Origin: a bacterium | Lineage (GTDB): Bacteria; Chloroflexota; Dormibacteria; Aeolococcales; Aeolococcaceae | Direction of reading: 5' to 3' | Length of the DNA stretch: 46,474 bases | Assembly: GCA_021847925.1 (NCBI GenBank) | Contig: JAJZNI010000052.1 | Span: forward strand, 1 to 46,474 | In this document: piece after piece, positions 15,405 to 23,981 of the stretch | Position numbering within the stretch: position 1 is the first letter of the stretch | How the letters are laid out: each line of letters begins with the position of its first letter | Position numbers and translations under genes: made by a program | Notes under the pieces: generated by a model | Seen by the model: only the letters and a program-made list of their open reading frames with translations | What the model was told of the DNA's origin: nothing | Database searches by the model: none

Positions 15405-16727
15405 ATGAGCGTGCTCCAGGGGCCGACACGAGGCCGCGCCGGCGGCTTCAGCGACTGGGTCGGCCCCGCCGCTGAGCGGCGGCGCGAGGTCACCGACGCC
15501 TTCCTCGACACGTTCGCCGCCTGGGGATACGAGTACATCGCGACGCCGCTCGTGGAGCCGCTGGAGACCGTCGCGGCCGGCATCGGCGGCGGACGCCAGG
15601 CCGACCTCTTTCGGTTCATGGACGGCGACGGCTCCCTGCTCGCCCTGGTCGGGGAGCGGACGGTCAGCGTCGCCCGGGTGGTCGCCGGCCAGCTCCAGGG
15701 GGGCCGCTTCCCGCTCCGCCTCTCCTATGCGGGCCCGGTCCTCTTCAACCGCCCGCCGCTGGGGGGCAGGCGGCGGGAGGCGATGCAGGCCGGCTGCGAG
15801 CTGATCGGTCACGCCGGCCTGGAGGCCGACGCGGAGTGTGTGGCGGTGGCGGCCGCCGCGCTCGAGGCGGGGGGCCTCCCCGGGGTGCAGATCGACGTGG
15901 GTCACGCCGACTTCATCCCCTCGCTCCTCGCCGCCGCCCGCCTCGACGCGGGGTCCCGGGCGCGCGTCGCCGCCGCCCTGCGCCACCGCGACCTGGTGGC
16001 GGTCGAGGAGGCGCTCGAGGGCTCGGAGGCGGGCGCCGCCGAGAAGGAGCTCCTGCTCGCGTTCCCCACGCTGAGGGGCGATCGCGACCTGCTCGACCGA
16101 GCGGGCGCGCAGCTCACCGACCCGGAGCCCCACCGCGTCCTCGCCGAGCTGGGCCGGCTCTGGGACCTGCTCGCGGCGCACGGGATCACCGAGCGGGTGC
16201 ACCTCGACCTGGGGGCGGTCCGCGACTGGGACTACTACACGGGACCGACCTTCGAGCTGTTCAGTGCCGACCTCGGCTTCCCCCTGGGCAGCGGGGGTCG
16301 CTACGACCGCCTGCTGGGCGCCTTCGGCCTCGAGGCCCCGGCCACCGGGGTCGTGCTCCACGTGGATCGCTGCTGCGACGCACTCCTCCGGTCCTCGGGG
16401 GAGAACGGTCGCCGTCCCCTCCTCCGTCTCGGCCACGCGCCGGGCCGGGAGCGGGAGGCGCTGGCCGCCGCGGCACGCCTGCGCGCGGCGGGTGTCGCGG
16501 TGGCCAGCGAGCTGACGCCGACTCCCGACGGGGGCGGGGCGGAGGGTGCCGCCGAGGCGCCACCCCCCACGTCACCGGGCGGCTCGGCGCACGCGGTGGG
16601 GCCGGGGGCCGCGTCGCGCTCCGCCCGCGTCGACAGCACCGGCACCCTGCGCTGGCGCTGGCACCCCCACTCCGGGACCGGCCTCGAGGGCCTGCTCGCG
16701 GCGGCCGCCGGCGAGGGCGGGCGGTGA
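15405..16727 (+). CDS. hisZ: ATP phosphoribosyltransferase regulatory subunit HisZ
   Basis: A 440-aa class II HisRS-like protein without synthetase activity. It has the HisRS catalytic-domain pattern: GFSDWVGPAAERRREVTDAF, GYEYIATPLVEP (motif 1-like), LRLSYAGPVLFNRP, EAMQAGCELIG (motif 2-like), DWDYYTGPTFELF and GSGGRYDRLLGAFG (motif 3-like). HisZ forms a hetero-octamer with short HisG and is needed for its activity and for feedback by histidine. The next gene is the short HisG, which confirms the call over HisS. The C-terminal 90 residues are rich in Ala/Pro/Gly and poorly conserved. ATG 15405 fits the -10; the stop overlaps hisG. Confidence 0.92.
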   Translation: MSVLQGPTRGRAGGFSDWVGPAAERRREVTDAFLDTFAAWGYEYIATPLVEPLETVAAGIGGGRQADLFRFMDGDGSLLALVGERTVSVARVVAGQLQGGRFPLRLSYAGPVLFNRPPLGGRRREAMQAGCELIGHAGLEADAECVAVAAAALEAGGLPGVQIDVGHADFIPSLLAAARLDAGSRARVAAALRHRDLVAVEEALEGSEAGAAEKELLLAFPTLRGDRDLLDRAGAQLTDPEPHRVLAELGRLWDLLAAHGITERVHLDLGAVRDWDYYTGPTFELFSADLGFPLGSGGRYDRLLGAFGLEAPATGVVLHVDRCCDALLRSSGENGRRPLLRLGHAPGREREALAAAARLRAAGVAVASELTPTPDGGGAEGAAEAPPPTSPGGSAHAVGPGAASRSARVDSTGTLRWRWHPHSGTGLEGLLAAAAGEGGR

Positions 16728-17404
16728 GCGGCGCGACCGCGGCCCGGCACACCCTGCGCATCGCGCTCCCGGCCGGGGCTCTCTTCGAGGAGGCCTGCTC
16801 GCTGCTCGCCGCCGCCGGGGTCGCTCGGGTCGATCCCCGCCGGCTCGACCGTCACCTCCTCGCCGTCGACGGCGACACCACCCTGGTGCGGGTGCGTCCC
16901 ACCGACGTCCCGGTCTACGTGGAGATGGGCGCGTGCGACGCGGGGATCGTCGGCAAGGACGTCCTCTGGGAGTCGTCGCGCGACTGCTACGAGCTGCTCG
17001 ACCTCGACTTCGGCGGCTGCAGGCTGGTGCTGGCGGCACCCGAGGGCTCTCCCCTCGCCGAGGGGCGCTGGCCGCAGCCGCTGCGCGCCGCCACCAAGTA
17101 CCCGGTCTCGGCCCGGCGCTTCTTCGACTCCGTGGGTGTCGCGGCCGAGCTGATCAAGCTTCACGGCTCGGTGGAGCTGGCCCCCGCCGTGGGGCTCGCC
17201 GACGCCGTGGTCGACATCACCGCGACCGGCGCCACTCTGCGCGCCAACCACCTGGTCGAGATCGCCGAGGCGGGTCGCTCCACGGCCCGGCTGATCGTCA
17301 ACCAGGCCTCGCTCAAGACCCGGAGCGCGGCCGTCACCCGCCTGGCCGCCGCCCTGCGCGGTGTGGTGGCGGGGGGGGCGGCCCGGCAGCCGCTCGGCGC
17401 ATGA
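16724..17404 (+). CDS. hisG: ATP phosphoribosyltransferase HisG, short form
   Basis: A 226-aa catalytic subunit for the first step of histidine synthesis: ATP plus PRPP to phosphoribosyl-ATP. Landmarks are LRIALPAGALFEEA at the N-terminus, TLVRVRPTDVPVYVEMGACDAGIVGKDVL, and the PRPP-binding loop VVDITATGATLRANHLVEI. It lacks the C-terminal regulatory ACT-like domain of long HisG, hence the dependence on HisZ just upstream. GTG 16724 overlaps the hisZ stop (GTGA), and hisD starts on its stop (ATGA). Confidence 0.95.
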   Translation: MSGATAARHTLRIALPAGALFEEACSLLAAAGVARVDPRRLDRHLLAVDGDTTLVRVRPTDVPVYVEMGACDAGIVGKDVLWESSRDCYELLDLDFGGCRLVLAAPEGSPLAEGRWPQPLRAATKYPVSARRFFDSVGVAAELIKLHGSVELAPAVGLADAVVDITATGATLRANHLVEIAEAGRSTARLIVNQASLKTRSAAVTRLAAALRGVVAGGAARQPLGA

Positions 17405-18738
17405 CGCCTCCCATCCGTCTCAGCTCGCCCGGCCCGGAGCAGTGGTGGGAGCAGGTGCGCCGGGAGCGGCGCCGGGGGGAGGTGGTGCTCGACGCCGAGA
17501 CCGCCGGGCCGCTCGGGCGGTGGTTCGACCTCCCGGTCGCCGCCGAGCGCGTGGTCGCGACCATCCTCGCCGACGTCCGCGGGGAGGGGGACGCCGCGGT
17601 GCGGCGCTGGACCGCACGCCTCGACCGTGTCGAGGTCGCCGCCACCCGGGTGGACGCGAGCCGGCTGAGCCACGCGTGGGAGACGGCGGCGGCGCCGGTT
17701 CGCGAGGCCCTGATCGCCGCCGCCGCGCGCATCCGCGAGGTCCACCGGCACCAGCTCGACACCGCCCTCCGCGGCACCCCCGGCGCCCACATCCGGCCGT
17801 TCCCCCTGAACCGCGCGGGCTGCTACGTGCCGGGGGGGCGCGCCGCCTATCCCAGCACCGTGCTGATGAACGTCATCCCCGCCCAGGTGGCCGGGGTCGC
17901 CGAGATCGCCATCTGCTCCCCGCCGGGGCCCGACGGCGAGGTCCACCCGCTGGTGCTGGCGGCGGCCCACCACCTGGGGGTGGCCGAGGTGCACGCGGTG
18001 GGGGGCGCCCAGGCGATCGGAGCCCTCGCCTACGGGACGGCGTCGATCGCGGCCGCCGACAAGATCACCGGTCCCGGCAACCTCTTCGTGACGCTCGCCA
18101 AGCGAGCGGTCTATGGCGAGGTGGGCATCGACGGAGTGGCGGGCCCGAGCGAGATCGTGGTGATCGCGTCGCACGGAGCGGACCCGCTGCTGATCGCCGC
18201 CGACCTCGTCTCCCAGCTGGAGCACGATCCGCTGGCCTGGGCGGTCTGCCTCACCGACGACGGCGCGCTCGCCAAGGACGTCGCCGACGCCTTCTCCTCG
18301 GAGGCGGCGAACGCCGCCCGCCAGGGCATCATCGCCGCCGCCGCGGGGCGCCACGGGGCGGTGGTCGTGACCCCGTCGCTGGAGGACGCCTACCTCCTCG
18401 CCAACCGGTTCGCCGCCGAGCACCTCTCGCTGCAGGGGGAGGCGGCCGAGGCGCTCCGCGACCGCCCCCACACCGCATCCGCCGTCTTCGTCGGGCGGCG
18501 CTCACCGGTGTCGATGGGCGACTACATCGCCGGTCCCAACCACACCCTGCCCACCGGGGGGGCGGCACGGCACCGGGGACCGCTCTCGGTCATGGACTTC
18601 CAGCGCTGGCCGTCGCTCGTGGACCTGTCCGTCGAGGAGCTCGACGCCCTGGCTCCGTCTGCGTGCATCCTTGCCGAGGCCGAGGGGCTGCGCGGTCATG
18701 AGCGCGCGATCCGGCTGCGCATGGAGGCGAGCGGGTGA
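17401..18738 (+). CDS. hisD: Histidinol dehydrogenase HisD
   Basis: A 445-aa enzyme catalysing the last two steps of the pathway, L-histidinol to histidinal to histidine, with NAD+ and Zn2+. Family signatures are NRAGCYVPGGRAAYPSTVLM, VGGAQAIGALAYGT, DKITGPGNLFVTLAK, GIDGVAGPSEIVVIA, SQLEHDPLAWAV, FAAEHLSLQ and SMGDYIAGPNHTLPTGG. The Zn ligands expected in the SQLEHD, SMGDY and GHERAI segments are all present. It shows standard length and no deviation. ATG 17401 overlaps the hisG stop; hisB begins on its stop codon (GTGA). Confidence 0.96.
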   Translation: MTPPIRLSSPGPEQWWEQVRRERRRGEVVLDAETAGPLGRWFDLPVAAERVVATILADVRGEGDAAVRRWTARLDRVEVAATRVDASRLSHAWETAAAPVREALIAAAARIREVHRHQLDTALRGTPGAHIRPFPLNRAGCYVPGGRAAYPSTVLMNVIPAQVAGVAEIAICSPPGPDGEVHPLVLAAAHHLGVAEVHAVGGAQAIGALAYGTASIAAADKITGPGNLFVTLAKRAVYGEVGIDGVAGPSEIVVIASHGADPLLIAADLVSQLEHDPLAWAVCLTDDGALAKDVADAFSSEAANAARQGIIAAAAGRHGAVVVTPSLEDAYLLANRFAAEHLSLQGEAAEALRDRPHTASAVFVGRRSPVSMGDYIAGPNHTLPTGGAARHRGPLSVMDFQRWPSLVDLSVEELDALAPSACILAEAEGLRGHERAIRLRMEASG

Positions 18739-19316
18739 GCAGGACGGGCAGCGAGGAGCGGGTGACCCGGGAGACGCAGATCTCCGCCACCGTGGAGCTG
18801 GACGGGCGCGGCAGGGCCGACATCGAGGTGCCGCTCCCCTTCTTCCGCCACATGCTCGAATCGCTGGTCCGCCACAGCGGCATGGACGTGACCCTGCGCG
18901 GCGCCGGCGACACCGAGGTGGACTCCCACCACCTGGTCGAGGACTGCGGGCTCGCCCTGGGCGCCGCGGTCAGCCGGGCGCTCGGCGATCGCACCGGGAT
19001 CCGCCGCTTCGGCCACGCCTACGCGCCCCTCGACGAGTCCCTGGTGCGCTGCGCCCTCGATCTCTCCAACCGTCCCCACCTCGAGTGGGAGATGGCCTCG
19101 CTCGAGGGCCGCATCAACGACTTCGAGGTCCAGGTGCTGCACGAGTTCGTCGCCGGCCTGGTGCAGGCGGGTGGGATCTCCCTGCACCTCGACCTGCTGC
19201 GCGGCGTGAACCTGCACCACATGGCGGAGGCGGCCTTCAAGGCGCTGGGACTCGCCCTTCGCGACGCCCTCCAGGTGGTGGGCGGTGATGTGCCCTCCAC
19301 CAAGGGGGTGCTGTGA
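18735..19316 (+). CDS. hisB: Imidazoleglycerol-phosphate dehydratase HisB
   Basis: A 193-aa monofunctional dehydratase turning imidazole-glycerol phosphate into imidazole-acetol phosphate, with two Mn2+ ions. The metal-binding duplicated motifs are DSHHLVEDCGLALG and GVNLHHMAEAAFKALG, with RETQISATVELDG at the start and STKGVL at the very end. Two usually invariant positions differ: FFRHML where FFDHML is normal, and DSHH where DDHH is normal. The metal-ligand histidines and glutamates are kept, so activity is expected. There is no fused phosphatase, and no hisN is seen in the window, so histidinol phosphate must be hydrolysed by an enzyme elsewhere. GTGA overlaps join it to hisD and hisH. 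Confidence 0.94.
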   Translation: MSRTGSEERVTRETQISATVELDGRGRADIEVPLPFFRHMLESLVRHSGMDVTLRGAGDTEVDSHHLVEDCGLALGAAVSRALGDRTGIRRFGHAYAPLDESLVRCALDLSNRPHLEWEMASLEGRINDFEVQVLHEFVAGLVQAGGISLHLDLLRGVNLHHMAEAAFKALGLALRDALQVVGGDVPSTKGVL

Positions 19317-19990
19317 GCGGAGCGCGACCCGGAGACGGCGCGCGCGTGGCGGTCGTCGACTACGGGGTGGGCAACCTGCGCAGCGTGGAGCGGGCGCTGG
19401 AGCGGGCGGGGGCGACGGCCGTCATCACCCCGGACCCGGACGAGGTCGCGGGCTGCGACGGGGTGGTGCTCCCGGGGGTGGGAGCGTTCGCTCCCGCCGC
19501 GGCCCTGCTGCGGTCCACCGGGCTCGGGGAGGCGGTGAGCGAGGCGGCGCGGCGGGCCCGCCCCGTGCTCGGCGTCTGCCTCGGCTTTCAGCTCCTCTTC
19601 GAGGAAAGTGACGAGGGTGAGGGCGGCAGCGGCCTGGGGCTGCTTCCCGGGCGCGTGACCCGGATCGCCGCGCCCGGGCTCAAGGTCCCCCACATGGGCT
19701 GGAACCGGCTGCACATCCTCCGTCCCGATCCCCTGCTCCAGGGGGTGGAGGAGGGGGCGTGGTGCTACTTCGTCCACTCGTACGCGGCGGACGCGGGCAC
19801 CGAGGCCGTCGTGGCGACGGTCGATCACGGCGGCGAGCTCGCGGCGGTCTGCCGGACCGGCAGCGTCGCCGGCACCCAGTTCCACCCGGAGAAGAGCGGT
19901 GCGGCCGGACTGGGCATCTACGCCAGGCTGGTGGCGGCGTGCGCTGCGGGCTCCGCGCTCGCACCGGCCGCGCCCGAGAGCGCGCGCTGA
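19313..19990 (+). CDS. hisH: Imidazole glycerol phosphate synthase, glutaminase subunit HisH
   Basis: A 225-aa class I glutamine amidotransferase that feeds ammonia to HisF. Landmarks are VAVVDYGVGNLRSVERAL, VLPGVGAF (oxyanion region), VLGVCLGFQLLFEES with the nucleophilic Cys, VPHMGWN, YFVHSY and TQFHPEKSG with the triad His and Glu. The C-terminal 20 residues are an Ala-rich extension. GTG 19313 overlaps the hisB stop. It is separated from hisF by hisA, as in many his operons. Confidence 0.95.
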   Translation: MSGARPGDGARVAVVDYGVGNLRSVERALERAGATAVITPDPDEVAGCDGVVLPGVGAFAPAAALLRSTGLGEAVSEAARRARPVLGVCLGFQLLFEESDEGEGGSGLGLLPGRVTRIAAPGLKVPHMGWNRLHILRPDPLLQGVEEGAWCYFVHSYAADAGTEAVVATVDHGGELAAVCRTGSVAGTQFHPEKSGAAGLGIYARLVAACAAGSALAPAAPESAR

Positions 19991-20003
19991 GCCGGGCCGG
20001 CCG

Positions 20004-20720
20004 ATGCTCGTCATCCCCGCCATCGACGTCCGACGGGGTCGCTGTGTCCGCCTCCTCCAGGGCGACTACGCGCGCGAGCGCGTGTACGAGGAGGACCCCG
20101 CCCGCGTCGCGGAGCGGCTCCTCCAGGCCGGCGCTCGCCGGCTTCACGTGGTCGACCTGGACGCGGCCCGCGGCGCGCCGGACCCCGCCTCCGGGGCCGC
20201 GGTGCGGCGGGTGCTGGCGGTGGCCGCCGGCATCGAGGTCGAGGTGGGGGGCGGCGTGCGCACCCGGGAGGCGTCCGAGGCCTGGCTCGCGGCGGGCGCG
20301 GCCTACGTGGTCCTCGGAAGCGTGGCGCTGCGCGAGCCGGAGCTGGGCGGCGCCATCTGCCAGGCGCTGCCCCGGCGCTGCCTGGTCTCCCTCGACGTCC
20401 GTGGCGGGGTGGCCCAGGCCCAGGGCTGGACGGAGCCGGCGGGGAGCGAGAGGGAGCACGTCGCCATCTGGCGGGAGTGGCCGGTGGCCGGGCTCATCCG
20501 GACGAGCGTCGCCCACGACGGGATGCTCGAGGGCCCCGACCTGGAGGGCATCGCCGCCGCGGCGCGCGCCTTCCCGGGTCCGGTCATCGCCAGCGGCGGC
20601 GTGACCAGCGTGGACGACGCCGCGCGCCTCGACGGGGCGGGGGCCGCCGGCTGCATCGTCGGCCGGGCGATCTACGAGGGCAGCTTCGATCTTCGGGCTG
20701 CGCTCCTCAGGTTCGGATGA
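20004..20720 (+). CDS. hisA: Phosphoribosylformimino-AICAR ribotide isomerase HisA
   Basis: A 238-aa (beta-alpha)8 barrel that opens the ribose of ProFAR to [24 protein letters not shown] carries the first catalytic Asp. VEVGGGVRT and GAAYVVLGS form phosphate-binding loops, SLDVRGG carries the second catalytic Asp, and [12 protein letters not shown] and [13 protein letters not shown] complete the second phosphate site. The segment [15 protein letters not shown] stands where D--RDG-L-G is usual. ATG 20004 lies 13 nt after the hisH stop. The Actinomycetota bifunctional HisA/TrpF (PriA) cannot be excluded from sequence alone. Confidence 0.93.
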   Translation: MLVIPAIDVRRGRCVRLLQGDYARERVYEEDPARVAERLLQAGARRLHVVDLDAARGAPDPASGAAVRRVLAVAAGIEVEVGGGVRTREASEAWLAAGAAYVVLGSVALREPELGGAICQALPRRCLVSLDVRGGVAQAQGWTEPAGSEREHVAIWREWPVAGLIRTSVAHDGMLEGPDLEGIAAAARAFPGPVIASGGVTSVDDAARLDGAGAAGCIVGRAIYEGSFDLRAALLRFG

Positions 20721-20748
20721 CCGTGCCGCGGACGGGGGGAGCGGCGGG

Positions 20749-21507
20749 ATGAGCGTGGCGAAGCGGGTGATCCCCTGCCTCGACGTGGATCATGGGCGGG
20801 TGGTCAAGGGCGTCCACTTCGTGGACCTCCGCGACGCGGGCGACCCCGCCGAGCTCGCCGCCTCCTACGATCGCGATGGGGCCGACGAGCTGGTCTTCCT
20901 CGACATCACGGCGAGCAGCGAGGGGCGTGAGATCCTCCTTGACGCGGTGCGCCGCACCGCCGATTCGGTGTTCATCCCCCTCACGGTGGGGGGGGGCCTG
21001 CGCGGCCTCGATGACATCGACCGGATGCTGCGCAGCGGCGCCGACAAGGTGTCGCTCAACACCGCGGCGCTGGAGAGGCCCGCGCTGATCGGGGAGGCGG
21101 CGGAACGGTTCGGCGCGCAGTGCGTGGTGGTGGCCGTGGATGCCCGCCGCGACGCGGCCGGGTGGCACGTCTTCTCCCACGGAGGGCGGCGCGACACCGG
21201 ACGGGACGCGCTGGCCTGGGTCGCGGAGGCGGCCGGCCGCGGCGCCGGCGAGATCCTCCTGACCAGCATGGACCGCGACGGGACCCGGGACGGATACGAC
21301 CTCGCCCTCACCCGGGCGGTGAGCGCCGCCGTCGGCGTGCCCGTGATCGCGAGCGGGGGGGCCGGCGAGCCCGAGCACCTCCGCGCCGTGCTGGCGGAGG
21401 CTGGGGCCGACGCGGCCCTGGCCGCCTCGATCTTCCACGATGGCATCCATCCGATCCCCGAGACCAAGCGCTACCTGCGCGCCCACGGTGTCGAGGTCCG
21501 CCTCTGA
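20749..21507 (+). CDS. hisF: Imidazole glycerol phosphate synthase, cyclase subunit HisF
   Basis: A 252-aa (beta-alpha)8 barrel that uses ammonia from HisH to turn PRFAR into imidazole-glycerol phosphate and [24 protein letters not shown] holds the first catalytic Asp, [11 protein letters not shown] and [10 protein letters not shown] are phosphate loops, VVAVDARRD holds the second region, [17 protein letters not shown] the other catalytic Asp, and [15 protein letters not shown] and ALAASIFH the second phosphate site. Family length and all motifs are normal. ATG 20749 follows hisA by 28 nt. Confidence 0.96.
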   Translation: MSVAKRVIPCLDVDHGRVVKGVHFVDLRDAGDPAELAASYDRDGADELVFLDITASSEGREILLDAVRRTADSVFIPLTVGGGLRGLDDIDRMLRSGADKVSLNTAALERPALIGEAAERFGAQCVVVAVDARRDAAGWHVFSHGGRRDTGRDALAWVAEAAGRGAGEILLTSMDRDGTRDGYDLALTRAVSAAVGVPVIASGGAGEPEHLRAVLAEAGADAALAASIFHDGIHPIPETKRYLRAHGVEVRL

Positions 21508-21723
21508 GGGCACCCGGGGCGGCGCCCCCCGCCACGGCATCGGGCTCGCCGCGACCGGACCCGCGCCCGCGCGCGGCGACGGGGCGCCTGGCTGGGGTAA
21601 CCTCACCCGGTCCGGCAGCGACACTGGGAGAGCATGGACGGGTGGAGGTGCGAGTGACGTCGCCCGGCGGCATGGTCAGCCTCGGGGCCGGGCTGCGACG
21701 CGCCCCGCGGAGGGGGGAGGCCG
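21508..21723 (+). other. 216-nt gap inside the histidine operon, possible internal promoter and structure
   Basis: The gap holds very GC-rich inverted repeats, then TAACCT at 21598-21603 as a possible -10, and a long-range imperfect pairing of CCTCACCC (21601-21608) with GGGTGGAGG (21640-21648). An ATG at 21634 opens only seven codons. GTG 21642 opens a 30-codon frame that overlaps the hisI start. Neither looks like a confident gene. No match to a known riboswitch is evident. Confidence 0.3.
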
Positions 21724-22092
21724 ATGCCGGCTGAGGGGTCGGTCGCCGTGCCCGTCGCCCCGGCGGGACGCCACCCGGACTGGAGCCGGGGCCTCGTCAC
21801 CGCGGTGGTCCAGGATGCGGCGAGCTCCGCGGTGCTGATGGTGGCGCACATGGACCGCGAGGCCTGGGAGGCCACCCTCACCACCGGGCGAGCCACCTTC
21901 CACAGCCGCAGCCGCGGCCGTCTCTGGGTCAAGGGAGAGGAGAGCGGCAACGCCATGGAGGTGCTCGAGGTGCGGGTCGACTGCGACGGTGACGCCCTCC
22001 TTCTCCGGGTGCGGCCCACCGGCCCCGCGTGCCACACGGGCGCCCGGACCTGCTTCGAGCTGCCCCCCGACGACACGGCCGCCGCCGGATGA
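21724..22092 (+). CDS. hisI: Phosphoribosyl-AMP cyclohydrolase HisI (no HisE domain)
   Basis: A 122-aa Zn2+/Mg2+-dependent enzyme opening the adenine ring of phosphoribosyl-AMP. The conserved core is [18 protein letters not shown], then [14 protein letters not shown] and [12 protein letters not shown], which supply the metal-binding Cys and Asp residues. In many bacteria a HisE pyrophosphohydrolase is fused to the C-terminus; here the protein ends directly after the HisI domain and no hisE is nearby. GGAGG directly before ATG 21724 is a weakly spaced ribosome-binding site. The stop overlaps the GH15 gene as ATGA. Confidence 0.93.
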   Translation: MPAEGSVAVPVAPAGRHPDWSRGLVTAVVQDAASSAVLMVAHMDREAWEATLTTGRATFHSRSRGRLWVKGEESGNAMEVLEVRVDCDGDALLLRVRPTGPACHTGARTCFELPPDDTAAAG

Positions 22093-23981
22093 TCGCGGGA
22101 GCCGAGCGCGCCGGGGGATACCTCCCCCTCTCCGCCTACTCCCTGATCGGGGACTGCCGCAGCGCCGCGCTGGTGGGGGTGGACGGGAGCATCGACTGGT
22201 GCTGCCTGCCCCGCTTCGACTCGCCGTCCCTCTTCGGGCGCGTGCTCGACGCGCGCCGCGGCGGGTACTGGCAGCTCCGCCCGCGGGGCACCTTCCGCGC
22301 CCATCAGCGCTACGAGGATCGCAGCAACGTCCTGCGCACCCTCTTCCAGACGCCCACCGGACTGGTCCAGGTCAGTGATTTCATGCCCATCGACGAGGGG
22401 ACCCTCGAGCACCACGCCCGCCCCCACCGCCGGGCGCGCCTCGTGCGCATCGTCGACTGCCTGGCGGGACGGGTGACCATGGAGCAGCACCTGCTGCCCC
22501 AGCCCGATTACGGGCGCTCCGCCGCCGATTTCCGCGCCGAGGGGCGGCGCTTCCACGCTGACCACGACGGCCTGCACTTCTGCGTCGTCTCCACCGCCGA
22601 CATGGCCGGGCCCCGATCCACGTTCACGCTGCGCACCGGGGACGCGGTCGCCCTCTCGCTGCGCTGCCAGCACGCCAATGCCGGCTGCACCACCTCGGAG
22701 AGCACCTGGACGGTGGAGCGGGCCCGGCACCTTCTCCGCGAGACGGTCGCCTTCTGGTGGCGGTGGATCGGGAGGGTGCGCTACACGGGCGCGTATCCCG
22801 AGCCGGTCTGGCGCTCGGCGCTCGCCCTCAAGCTCATGACCTACGCGCCCACCGGGGCCATCGTGGCCGCTCCCACCACCTCACTCCCGGAGGCGATCGG
22901 CGGCAGGCGCAACTGGGACTACCGGTTCACCTGGCTCCGCGACGCCTCCTTCACCCTCTTTGCCCTCTTCCAGCTCGGGTTGGGCGAGGAGGCGCACGGA
23001 TTCTTCCAGTGGCTGCGCCGCACCGGCATCGGCAGTGGTGCGGCGGTGCAGAACCTCTACCGCGTGGACGGTGGCCGGCGCGCCACCGAGGAGACGCTCG
23101 ATCACTGGGCCGGCTACCGGGGCTCACGGCCCGTGCGCATCGGCAACGGCGCGGTCGACCAGCTCCAGCTCGACGTCTACGGGGAGCTTCTCGACAGCGC
23201 GTACCTCTACGCGCGCTTCGGCGGCGAGGTGGGGCAGGCGCTGTGGCGGGAGCTGCGCGACGTCGTCGATCTCGCCATCGCCGGCTGGGAACGGCCCGAC
23301 GCCTCCATCTGGGAGAGCCGTGGCCAGGAGCTCCAGTACACGTACAGCAAGATGATGTGCTGGGTGGCCGTCGACCGCGGCCTGCGCATCGCGGAGAGGT
23401 TCGACCTGCGCTGCGACCGGGAGAGGTGGGAGGAGGCGCGCCGGGCCATCCACCGTCGCGTCACGGAGGAGGGATACCACCGCCGCCTCGGCGCTTTCAC
23501 CCAGACGCTCGGTGGCAGGACGATCGACGCCGCCCTGCTGCGGGCGAGCCAGGTGCGCTTCCTCGCCGATCGCGACCCCCGCATCGTCTCCACGGTCAGG
23601 ACCGTGGACCGCCTCCTCGGCCACGGCTCGCTGGTGAGCCGGTACCGTCCCGACCAGATGGACGACGGCGTCGACCACGGGGAGGAGGGAGCCTTCCTGC
23701 TCTGCTCCTTCTGGCTGGTGGACGCCCTGGCCCACATCGGCGACGTGGAGAGGGCCGAGCGCCGCTTCGAGCAGCTGCTGGGATTCGGCTCGGGGGTGGG
23801 GCTGATGTCGGAGGAGGTCGACACGCAGACGGGGGAGCTGCTCGGGAACTATCCGCAGGCGTTCACCCACCTGGCGCTGATCGGCGCCGCGGTCAACATC
23901 GAGAGGGCGCGGCACCGCCACATCGCGGTGCGAGGCCTGCGCCCCGCCGAACGGGTCCGGGCCGGTGCCCGAGGCGCCTGA
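22089..23981 (+). CDS. Glycoside hydrolase family 15 protein (glucoamylase/trehalase type)
   Basis: A 630-aa cytoplasmic GH15 enzyme without a signal peptide. An N-terminal beta-sandwich ([36 protein letters not shown]) precedes the (alpha/alpha)6 catalytic barrel, with [43 protein letters not shown] (candidate acid Glu) and [28 protein letters not shown] (candidate base Glu). It inverts at alpha-glucosidic bonds; relatives include both glucoamylases and the mycobacterial trehalase, and the sequence does not decide. ATG 22089 overlaps the hisI stop as ATGA, so it is attached to the histidine operon, and it overlaps the galactokinase gene by 17 nt. Intracellular glycogen or trehalose turnover is the likely role. 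Confidence 0.88.
   Translation: MIAGAERAGGYLPLSAYSLIGDCRSAALVGVDGSIDWCCLPRFDSPSLFGRVLDARRGGYWQLRPRGTFRAHQRYEDRSNVLRTLFQTPTGLVQVSDFMPIDEGTLEHHARPHRRARLVRIVDCLAGRVTMEQHLLPQPDYGRSAADFRAEGRRFHADHDGLHFCVVSTADMAGPRSTFTLRTGDAVALSLRCQHANAGCTTSESTWTVERARHLLRETVAFWWRWIGRVRYTGAYPEPVWRSALALKLMTYAPTGAIVAAPTTSLPEAIGGRRNWDYRFTWLRDASFTLFALFQLGLGEEAHGFFQWLRRTGIGSGAAVQNLYRVDGGRRATEETLDHWAGYRGSRPVRIGNGAVDQLQLDVYGELLDSAYLYARFGGEVGQALWRELRDVVDLAIAGWERPDASIWESRGQELQYTYSKMMCWVAVDRGLRIAERFDLRCDRERWEEARRAIHRRVTEEGYHRRLGAFTQTLGGRTIDAALLRASQVRFLADRDPRIVSTVRTVDRLLGHGSLVSRYRPDQMDDGVDHGEEGAFLLCSFWLVDALAHIGDVERAERRFEQLLGFGSGVGLMSEEVDTQTGELLGNYPQAFTHLALIGAAVNIERARHRHIAVRGLRPAERVRAGARGA

Noticed and set aside
15836-16723. 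HisG extended upstream through hisZ
   Set aside because: The extension is arginine/glycine-rich shadow sequence; GTG 16724 gives the normal short HisG N-terminus.
15405-16727. Histidyl-tRNA synthetase instead of HisZ
   Set aside because: The HisRS catalytic arginine motifs are not intact, no anticodon-binding domain follows, and a short HisG lies directly downstream.
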